A stretch of 13,360 nucleotides of DNA from an uncultured Lachnospiraceae bacterium. GTDB lineage: Bacteria > Bacillota_A > Clostridia > Lachnospirales > Lachnospiraceae. The notes under the pieces are model-generated. The model was not told the origin of the DNA and searched no databases. It worked only from the letters and a program-made list of their open reading frames with translations. The stretch spans positions 1-13,360 of the forward strand of contig USJM01000029.1 of NCBI GenBank assembly GCA_900555005.1. Direction: 5' to 3'. The position numbers and the translations under genes are program-made. Below, one piece after another: positions 7,404-13,360 of this stretch. Within the stretch, counting starts at the first letter, position 1; each line of letters begins with the position of its first letter.

Positions 7404-8434
7404 TTACTGTTTCTCCTCTTCTGCCAGATGCGGCTTGCTTCCGTTCTTCACATGGACATGCGTAAACAGATGATCCTGGCAGTATTCATAATTTCCCTCA
7501 CACCTGGAGCAGTATCGAACTCCAGCTCCGGGTTGGTCAGCTCCGTCCTGCCGCAGATCGCACAGACATGCCTTGCGCCGCCCGGTGCGATCTTCCTGAA
7601 ATTCTCTGACGGTCTTCGAATCTCCGCCTGCGTCTGCCCAAAATCGCCTGTCTGCCGCCCGCCTTCCGCGCTCTTGTTCCAGGGCTTTTCATGAGATGTT
7701 TTCGAAACATCCCGTCTGTTTTGCGGTTTTACCCCTCTGTTTTTCCGGAAACCAGCCCTCCTCCGAAATTCCTGTGGGGAGAGCGACCTCATATTTTTAG
7801 TCGCAAGGAAATAGATCAGGAAATTCAGCAGGGAAATGATCATCAGAATTCTCCCCGACCAGAGCGGCGTCTTGTAGAACTGATAAATCAGAAAGGCTCC
7901 GTACAGCCATCCCATCCATTTCATACGAATCGGGATGAAGAAGTACAGCAGCACCTCCATATCCGGGTATGTCAGGGCAAAGGCCAGAAAAATGGACATG
8001 TTGACATAGTAAGTGCTGCAGTAGTACGGAATTGCCTGGATATTCAGCAGGGCCGACGGACTTCCCACCGCCATCAGCACCCCATACATCACACAGGCTC
8101 CGACCACCGTCAGAATCAGTCCGCCGAATATATATACATTGAAGAGGAAGTCTCCCCAGGTTCGTTCCAGCACCTTGGCAATGCTGTAGTAGAAAAACAG
8201 CATGATAATGGTGAAGAAATCAAGCGACTCCGGCGGGATCAGAACCCAGGTAACCAGACGCCAGATCTGGCCGTGCTGAAAGATCATCGCCGGATCCAGC
8301 GTGAAGTATGAAAGGACCCGCGGGGCAGCAAACTGGCAGAGATATCCGAATACATACGTTGCAATGACAACCAGCGAAAGGTTTCGGATCGCATACCGGC
8401 CGAACCTTCGTTCCATCTTTCTGAGAAGCTTCAT
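7404..8434 (-). CDS. rhomboid-like integral membrane protein with C-terminal zinc ribbon (one frameshift)
   Basis: Function not established. Residues 1-306 read from 8434, with about six hydrophobic segments between 18 and 212. They contain rhomboid landmarks: QIWRLVTWVLIPP at 56-68 and KVLERTWGDFLF at 87-98. The loop that in active rhomboids carries His and Asn after the WR motif is replaced by PPESLDFFT, and I see no clear GxSG serine motif, so it is probably not a protease. A basic linker (about 220-288) leads to CAICGRTEL. The open frame then drifts into an unrelated tail ending at 7448. One added base near 7517 instead gives RYCSRCEGNYEYCQDH and THVHVKNG and a stop at 7404. That completes a CxxC...CxxC zinc ribbon and a 343-residue protein. 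The start has GGAG eight bases upstream. The LTA-synthase-like gene follows 44-56 bases later. Confidence 0.8.
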
Positions 8435-8472
8435 CTGTCTGACTCCATTTCTTTTTACAAAACTCTTACGCC

Positions 8473-8500
8473 ATTATAATAAAAAACGGCGGGATGAAAA
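8473..8500 (-). promoter_or_regulatory. promoter of the rhomboid-like gene
   Basis: On the minus strand TATAAT (8473-8478) is a consensus -10, with TTTTCA (8495-8500) as -35 at 16-bp spacing, about 40 bases before the start codon. It overlaps the aroC terminator, so the terminator stem and the promoter share DNA. Confidence 0.6.
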
Positions 8501-8511
8501 GCATCTCGCCG
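8481..8511 (-). terminator. Rho-independent terminator of the lactonase-aroC operon
   Basis: On the minus strand CGGCGAGATG pairs with CATCCCGCCG (one G-T pair, 5-base loop, arms 8487-8496 and 8502-8511), followed directly by six T (plus-strand A run 8481-8486). It lies 26 bases after the aroC stop. The shape is classical and the strand assignment clear. Confidence 0.88.
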
Positions 8512-8536
8512 CTCTTTACACAAAATAAACACATAT

Positions 8537-9636
8537 TTACAGATAGACATCCTTCAGACTGGACATCCTTGCACCCATGTTTCGCAGCATCAGATCGAGG
8601 AGGGTCATCGCCGTCATGCATTCAACCACGACCGCAGCCCGCGGGACGATGACCGGATCATGCCGGCCGGTGATCCGAAGCGTATGAACCGCTCCATCCT
8701 TTCCCAGCGCCTGCTGCTCTCTCGCAATCGATGGGGTCGGTTTGAAATATGCCCGGACGACCAGCTGCTCTCCATCGCTCATCCCGCCCAGGATGCCGCC
8801 TGCATGGTTGGTCAGCCTGCGCACTGTCCCGTCTTCCGCCGCCCCGAACTGATCGTTGTCCTCATGCCCGGCTAAGGACGACACCGCAGTCCCGTCCCCG
8901 ATCTCCACGGCCTTCACAGCCCCGATCGAGAACAGCGCATGTCCCAGAAGGCCGTCCAGCTTGTCAAACACCGGTTCTCCAATCCCGGCAGGAAGCCCGT
9001 CAACCCGGCATTCCACGACACCCCCTGCGGAATCAAGTCTGCTCATGCAGTCATTCAGATAGGCCTCCGCCTGCTTCTCCGCCTCTGCATCCGGCATCTG
9101 GAGCGGGCTTTCCGAAAGATGCGCCATATCCATCCGTCAGGGCTGCAGGCCACAGGCCCGATGGACGTGACATAAGCCCGGAGCGTGACGCCGAGTTCTG
9201 CGAGAACCTTTGCGGCGACCGCGCCGGCCATCACCCTGGCGGTTGTCTCTCTTCCGGAGGATCGTCCGCCTCCTCTGTAGTCCCGAAACCCAAACTTCCG
9301 GTCAAATCCAAAATCTGCATGTCCTGGCCGGTAGATATCCTTCAGATTTGAATAGTCCTTTGAATGCTGGTCTTTATTCTCAACGAAAAGCGCGATCGGT
9401 GTTCCCTCAGTCTGCCCTTCAAAGACACCTGAAAGGATCCGGACCCTGTCAGCTTCGTTCCGGCTGGTCGTAAAACGACTCTGGCCTGGCTTTCTCCGAT
9501 CCAGATACTGCTGGATATCCTGCTCCCCGAGCAGCAGTCCGGCCGGACAGCCGTCAATCACGCAGCCGATTCCGGCTCCGTGGCTCTCGCCCCAGGTTGT
9601 GACCCTGTAGAGCGTTCCGAATGTTGAACCTGCCAT
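8537..9636 (-). CDS. aroC: chorismate synthase (one frameshift)
   Basis: This converts 5-enolpyruvylshikimate 3-phosphate to chorismate using reduced FMN, the last step of the shikimate pathway, in the cytoplasm. The N-terminal part reads from 9636 and carries [12 protein letters not shown] (residues 13-24), [18 protein letters not shown] and [14 protein letters not shown]. The C-terminal part reads in another frame from about 9137 to 8537 with [34 protein letters not shown] and FKPTPSI. One base added to the GG near 9137 joins SPDG to [13 protein letters not shown] and yields 366 residues, the normal family length. All signature motifs are present, so a functional gene with a deletion error is more likely than a pseudogene. 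The ATG directly follows the stop of the lactonase gene, with GGGGGAAAG as its binding site. A strong terminator follows. Confidence 0.93.
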
Positions 9637-10726
9637 TCAGCTTTCCCCCTGCTCCTGCGGCGTCTCCCCGGCAGACTGCGGAGTCTCGGAGATCATGATG
9701 CAGTTCGGTGTCTCCACGTACTGCTGTTTCCCTCTCATGACCGCGTTCCCTTCTCATAGTCAACCGTAAAGAACCGCATATAGTTCGACTCATGGCAGAG
9801 GACAATCAGCGTCTTCTCATCCGGCAGTACGTCGATGTCCTTCGGGTACCCCCCGGAAATCGGAAGAATCAGCACTTTGGAAAGCAAGCCTGTTTCCTGG
9901 TCAATACGGAAAATACCGACCGTGTTTTCACCTGCACTCGATGTATACAGATACTTTCCGCTCGGAGAAACTTTCAGCGCACAGCTGGCGCTCGATCATC
10001 CTTGTCGTCCATGATGCTTGTCACGCGCTGCACAAGCTCGAACATCGGATTGGCCTCCCCATTATATGAATAGACGAGAATCTGATTCAGAATCTCACAG
10101 TTGACATACGCAAAGCGTCCATCCTTTGAGAAACACATCAGCCTCGGTCCGGAGTCAAGGGGGAACCGCAGAATATCATACAGGTGCAGCTTTCCTGTCA
10201 CGGGTGTAACCTTATAAATCTTCGCCTGGTCAATCCCGTTGTCCACCGCGACAAGGTAACGGTCATCCGGTGTCGGAATCACACAGCTGACGTGCGGCCG
10301 GAAGGAACGTTCGGCGACAGAACCCAGTCCCTGATGGAACACACCGTCCAGCACAGAGCCGAGCCGCCCATCCCTGTGGGTATGAACGACCGTCACCTTC
10401 CCGTCATGGTACCCGCCGACAAAGAGAAACTTACCGGACACGTCCGTGGAAAGATAGCACCCCCTCATCCCGTCAATATCAACCTTGTTGATCGGCGTCA
10501 GCCCGCCGTCCTGCTCGATTTTCAGCACCTCCACTCCCTCATCCGCGATGGAATAGAGATAGTTTCCCCGGCGTGACTTGGTAATATAGGACGAATTGTG
10601 CACCGGAACGACATTCCGCTCTGTCAGGCGCCTTGTTTCATTGTCAATGTCATAGACATGAATTCCAATGCTCGATCCGTGCGTGTAGGTTCCGACATAC
10701 GCAACATACTTCTTTTCGTTGTTCAT
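9637..10726 (-). CDS. lactonase-family 7-bladed beta-propeller protein (two frameshifts)
   Basis: Similar to Pgl/YkgB-type 6-phosphogluconolactonases (lactonase, 7-bladed beta-propeller), which open sugar lactones in the cytoplasm; actual substrate unproven. Frame 1 (10726 to about 9990) begins MNNEKKYVAYVGTYTHGSS and contains FRPHVSCVIPTPDDRYLVAVD and SGPRLMCFSKDGRFAYVNCE. Adding one base near 9989 continues with CALKVSPSGKYLYTSSAGEN, YPKDIDVLPDEKTLIVL and FFTVDYEKGT. A second added base near 9742 continues with VMRGKQQYVETPNCIM and a Glu/Pro/Gly-rich tail, ending in a TGA directly abutting the aroC ATG. The repaired length is 363 residues, close to the family norm. The start at 10726 has AGGAGGG eight bases upstream; an in-frame extension to 10819 runs through the promoter and is rejected. 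Two breaks make this the least certain intact gene of the set. Confidence 0.82.
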
Positions 10727-10750
10727 CTTGGAAGCCCTCCTGCTGCGTCC

Positions 10751-10779
10751 ATGATACCATTCCGCCATATCTGTGTAAA
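10751..10779 (-). promoter_or_regulatory. promoter of the lactonase-aroC operon
   Basis: On the minus strand TTTACA (10774-10779) and TATCAT (10751-10756) are spaced 17 bp apart, giving a short leader of roughly 20 bases that contains the AGGAGGG site. It points away from the XRE promoter, the two -35 boxes lying about 33 bp apart. Confidence 0.55.
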
Positions 10780-10812
10780 TGTTCTGTCTCTGTAAATTTT
10801 TAATAGATTCCA

Positions 10813-10840
10813 TTGACACTGCGTATAAATCCCGTATAAT
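10813..10840 (+). promoter_or_regulatory. sigma-A-type consensus promoter of the XRE-pot operon
   Basis: TTGACA (10813-10818) and TATAAT (10835-10840) are both perfect consensus hexamers with a 16-bp spacer. The predicted transcription start near 10847 lies just before the palindrome at 10856-10876. Such a strong promoter next to a repressor gene suggests it is normally held down. Confidence 0.8.
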
Positions 10841-10855
10841 CGGTTAAGGCATCTG

Positions 10856-10876
10856 AAATCCAGTTTTACTGGATTT
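10856..10876. promoter_or_regulatory. 21-bp palindrome, candidate operator of the XRE-cupin regulator
   Basis: AAATCCAG (10856-10863) and CTGGATTT (10869-10876) are perfect inverted arms around a 5-base centre. The site begins about ten bases after the predicted transcription start and ends 31 bases before the regulator's start codon. A dimeric XRE repressor bound here would block its own promoter. As RNA it could also form a short stem in the leader. Operator function is inferred. Confidence 0.55.
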
Positions 10877-10907
10877 TGAGTTTACATCATATGGATGAGA
10901 GGCACTC

Positions 10908-11447
10908 ATGGATATCGGGAAAAAAATCCGCCGCCTGCGCCTTGAGAAAAGCCTGACGCAGGAAGAGCTGGCAGACCGGACAGAATTATCGAAGAGCTTC
11001 ATCTCCCAGGTGGAGCGGGAACAGACTTCCCCTTCTATTGCAACGCTTGTGGACATCCTGCAGGCACTTGGAACGAACCTGAGAGATTTCTTTAATGATG
11101 AAACGGACAGCCAGATTGTTTTCCGAAATGCTGATTTCTTCGAAAAGGTTGACGATGAACTGAAGAACCGGACCGAATGGATCATCCCGAATGCCCAGAA
11201 GAACAGGATGGAGCCCATCCGCGTGACACTGGAGCCGGGCGGGCGGACCAATCTTGATAACCCGCATGAGGGTGAGGAATTCGGATATGTACTCTCCGGC
11301 ATCATCACGATCCATATCGGGCAGCAGTCCTGCCGGGCCAGAAAGGGGGAGACGTTTTACTTTCGCTCCTCTGCGCCTCACTACATTGAAAACAAAGGAA
11401 AAAATCAAGCAACACTGATCTGGGTGTCTACTCCTCCTGAATTCTGA
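10908..11447 (+). CDS. XRE-family regulator with C-terminal cupin domain (polyamine transport regulator type)
   Basis: This is a cytoplasmic DNA-binding regulator, 179 residues and intact. The helix-turn-helix spans residues ~4-60 ([19 protein letters not shown], then [20 protein letters not shown]). The cupin sensor spans ~100-176 ([31 protein letters not shown] with His120 and Glu124; [15 protein letters not shown] with His158). This is the layout of PuuR-like regulators, and in Clostridia the gene typically heads potABC operons, as it does here: potA begins 59 bases downstream. The binding site is GAGAGG, five bases before the ATG. It probably responds to polyamine or a related signal and controls the pot genes and itself through the palindrome upstream. 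The ligand is inferred from context. Confidence 0.9.
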   Translation: MDIGKKIRRLRLEKSLTQEELADRTELSKSFISQVEREQTSPSIATLVDILQALGTNLRDFFNDETDSQIVFRNADFFEKVDDELKNRTEWIIPNAQKNRMEPIRVTLEPGGRTNLDNPHEGEEFGYVLSGIITIHIGQQSCRARKGETFYFRSSAPHYIENKGKNQATLIWVSTPPEF

Positions 11448-11506
11448 ATGATTCCCACAATGGTTCCGGAGCGGAGGGCTCCATGATAATAGAAGAGGAT
11501 TCCAGC

Positions 11507-12645
11507 ATGAGCAACAGATTGATTGACCTTCAGCACATCACAAAATCATTTGACGGACAGATGGTCCTGGATGACCTGAATCTGTATATCCGTGAGAACG
11601 AGTTTCTGACACTTCTGGGTCCTTCGGGCTGCGGGAAAACCACAACGCTCCGGATCATCGGAGGCTTTGAGCAGCCTGACAGCGGAAAGGTCATCTTTGA
11701 CGGAAAAGACATCACCACACTCGCGCCGAACAAACGGCAGCTGAACACGGTCTTCCAGAAATATGCGCTCTTCACGCATATGAACATCGCGGACAACATC
11801 GCGTTCGGGCTCCGGATCCGAAAAAAGCCGGAGGACTACATCCGGGAAAAAGTCAGATATGCGCTGCGTCTCGTAAACCTGGAAGGATTTGAGAACCGTA
11901 GCCGGATTCCCTCTCCGGCGGCCAGCAGCAGCGGATCGCCATTGCGCGCGCCATCGTAAATGAGCCGAAGGTGCTTCTGCTTGACGAACCGCTCGGTGCA
12001 CTCGATCTCAAACTTCGCAAGGATATGCAGTATGAACTGATCCGCCTGAAAAACGAGCTTGGCATCACCTTCATCTATGTCACCCATGACCAGGAGGAAG
12101 CGCTGACAATGTCAGACACGATTGTCGTTATGAATCAGGGTTATATCCAGCAGATCGGGACACCGGAGGACATCTACAACGAGCCGACGAATGCGTTTGT
12201 CGCGGACTTCATCGGCGATTCCAACATCGTCGATGCCACGATGGTGAAGGATAAGCTGGTGGAGATCTTCGGCACCCGGTTTGCCTGTGTTGATACAGGC
12301 TTCGGCATCAACAAGCCTGTTGACGTTGTCATCCGTCCGGAGGATCTGGAGCTGTACGCACTTCCGGACGCGGTCACGGCAGGCTCTCCGGAATATGAGA
12401 AGGTTGCCGACAAGGCTCGTGAGCTGAACCCCGGCTTTCTTGAGGGAACCGTGACCGACCTGATCTTCAAGGGTGTCCATTACGAGATGGATGTCGAGGC
12501 GAACGGCTTTACCTGGCTGGTACATTCCACAAAGCTTTTCCCGGTTGGCAGCAGAGTTCTGATGAATCTGGACCCGTTCAATATCCAGATCATGAACAAG
12601 CCGGAGTCTGAGGACGAGCAGGCGGTCAATTCGACCGACCTGTAA
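11507..12645 (+). CDS. potA: spermidine/putrescine ABC transporter ATP-binding protein (one frameshift)
   Basis: This is the ATPase that powers polyamine import, on the cytoplasmic face of the membrane. Walker A GPSGCGKT (residues 38-45), the Q-loop region VFQKYALF, the signature [14 protein letters not shown], Walker [14 protein letters not shown] and the switch THDQEEAL are all present. A C-terminal TOBE-like regulatory region follows. The first frame ends at 11959 in an unrelated tail; the second carries everything from [10 protein letters not shown] onward to 12645. One base added to the CC near 11902 joins them and gives 379 residues. I choose the ATG at 11507 because AGAGGA lies seven bases upstream and homologues begin only a few residues before IDL-ITKSF; an in-frame ATG at 11483 preceded by GGAGGG is possible. 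PotB follows after 64 bases. The gene could also supply energy to a related importer, but the XRE-pot context supports polyamines. Confidence 0.9.
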
Positions 12646-12709
12646 GCTCTGCCTGCTTTCGGCAGAATCTTTTACATAGTAGTCTTCTTGTTTGCAGCGG
12701 GTGAACGAT

Positions 12710-12901
12710 ATGAAGAAAAAAAACAATGTGCTTCTGACTGGTCCGTATCTGATATGGACAGTTGCATTTATTGTCATCCCCCTGATTCTGATTGTCTATT
12801 ACGGATTCACGGATGAAAACCACAGGTTCACGCTGGATAATCTCAGCCGGATCACTGACCCGGTGACGCTGAAGGCGCTCCTGCTCTCCCTCCTGCTCTC
12901 G
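12710..12901 (+). CDS. potB: spermidine/putrescine ABC permease PotB, first 64 codons only
   Basis: This begins MKKKNNVLLTGPYLIWTVAF and continues through the first membrane helix (IVIPLILIVYYGF) to DNLSRITDPVTLKALLLSLL, the characteristic N-terminus of the PotB permease. It follows potA by 64 bases, the expected order. A PotB should then continue into a long second helix and a MetI-like permease domain. Here the reading frame instead enters an unrelated protein at the LLLSLLLSS stretch. The gene is therefore broken at about 12,875-12,901, most likely by a mis-assembled junction. GGTGA lies upstream of the ATG. Confidence 0.8.
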
Positions 12902-12907
12902 TCCTGT
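12875..12907. other. probable chimeric junction (Lachnospiraceae-type to Bacteroidales-type DNA)
   Basis: On the left the frame encodes PotB up to KALLLSLLLS. On the right it encodes a lipoprotein beginning around LLLSLLLSSC. Both proteins naturally carry a leucine-serine-rich hydrophobic stretch here, and the DNA is a low-complexity CTC/CTG/TCC run that could have been collapsed by an assembler. Isoleucine codons change across it: I find no ATA in the XRE gene or potA (from 11507) and one in the potB piece, but five of eleven Ile codons are ATA after it. Confidence 0.75.
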
Positions 12908-13360
12908 TATAATAGGATAAGCGATGCGGGTCTCTACGAGGTCAATGACAACTTCGTGGTCACTGCCGACCCCCTCCACCTGCAGGCGCAGCAGCCTCTG
13001 CACAATATGCCTATGCCCATGGATGGGTATGCCGACAGCCTTTTCATCCTGAGGGGTGAGGAACTGGTGGTGGCGCAGATAACCGTTATCCCCGAGGATA
13101 CGATAGATAGCGTGTGGGTGAAGGTGGCACACGACCAGATGGTCATGGGCTGGACACACGAGCGCGAACTGCTTTCGGGCGTGGTGCCTGATGACCCCAT
13201 CAGCCGCTTCATCTACATCTTCAGCCTTCGCCATCTGCCTTTTTTCGTGTGTCTTATTGCGCTGGCTCTGGTGCTGATAGTAGCCCGCGGTGTGCGGCAT
13301 GCCCGTTCGCGGGTGTTCCTGCTCAATGATATAGCATCTGTCTATCCCACATTGCTCACC
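12902..13360 (+). CDS. Bacteroidales-like uncharacterised lipoprotein (fragment, no start and no stop in window)
   Basis: I do not recognise a named family. The open frame continues without a stop to the window edge (153 codons after the junction). LLLSSC at the junction is a lipobox, with Cys encoded at 12905-12907, so the native protein probably began with a short signal peptide replaced here by PotB sequence. The segment DNFVVTADPLHLQAQQPL and VWVKVAHDQMVMGWTHEREL has the feel of an SH3-like surface domain. The stretch HLPFFVCLIALALVLIVARG is a membrane helix followed by basic residues. The style and the ATA-rich codons fit Bacteroides or Prevotella, which is inference. It shares a frame with potB, but a genuine fusion is unlikely. 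Confidence 0.6.

Noticed and set aside
10727..10819. In-frame N-terminal extension of the lactonase (starting at 10819)
   Set aside because: The extension covers the TTTACA/TATCAT promoter and lacks family similarity; the ATG at 10726 has a strong AGGAGGG and begins the conserved YVAYVGTYT strand.
11880..11975. Programmed frameshifting in potA
   Set aside because: There is no slippery heptamer or downstream stem at the break, potA homologues are single-frame, and five further breaks of the same kind occur in unrelated genes in this window.
12649..12665. CTGCC/GGCAG stem after the potA stop as a terminator
   Set aside because: It is only 5 bp with a 7-base loop and a poor T-run, and it lies inside an expected potA-potB operon.
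12626..13300. 224-codon open frame on the minus strand across the pot end and the Bacteroidales-like part
   Set aside because: It crosses the probable chimeric junction and is antisense to potB and the lipoprotein; its translation has no recognisable domain.

Overview
The window looks like metagenome-derived DNA from a Lachnospiraceae-type Clostridium (Bacillota). The evidence is strong GGAGG-type ribosome binding sites, an LTA-synthase-like membrane sulfatase, an XRE-cupin regulator directly followed by potA-potB, a MalFG-type sugar transporter with no ATPase of its own, and ATC-dominated isoleucine codons. The last ~460 bases do not fit. From about 12,900 the sequence becomes a Bacteroidales-like lipoprotein with many ATA codons, so the contig is probably chimeric at its right end.

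Layout. (1) 1-4994, minus strand, in transcription order: an AraC-type regulator, an extracellular sugar-binding protein, two permeases and the start of a GH2 beta-galactosidase. Together these look like a galactoside or oligosaccharide uptake locus: the regulator senses a sugar, the binding protein and permeases import it (the ATPase must be encoded elsewhere), and LacZ hydrolyses it. A 15-bp inverted repeat between the regulator and the binding-protein gene, and hairpins between later genes, probably set expression levels. (2) 5056-8434, minus strand: a rhomboid-like membrane protein with a C-terminal zinc ribbon, then an LTA-synthase-family phosphoglycerol transferase, reading towards the araC gene. 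(3) 8537-10726, minus strand: a 7-bladed beta-propeller lactonase directly abutting chorismate synthase (aroC), closed by a clear terminator. (4) 10813-12901, plus strand: a consensus promoter, a 21-bp palindrome, an XRE-cupin regulator, spermidine/putrescine ATPase potA, and the first 64 codons of permease potB. (5) ~12,902-13,360: the Bacteroidales-like fragment, fused in frame to potB.

Five conserved genes (second sugar permease, rhomboid-like protein, aroC, lactonase, potA) carry six frame breaks in total. Every one is repaired by adding one base at or next to a short G/C run, and every repaired gene then has a normal family length. This pattern, together with the chimeric end, points to indel errors in a long-read or homopolymer-prone assembly rather than to six independent pseudogenisations. 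I annotate these genes as whole, frameshifted CDSs.

I see no RNA gene, CRISPR array, insertion sequence or phage gene, and no clearly new multi-gene system. The points most worth a second look are the inverted repeat upstream of the binding-protein gene, the palindrome just downstream of the XRE promoter, the rhomboid-like zinc-ribbon protein, and the two integrity problems.
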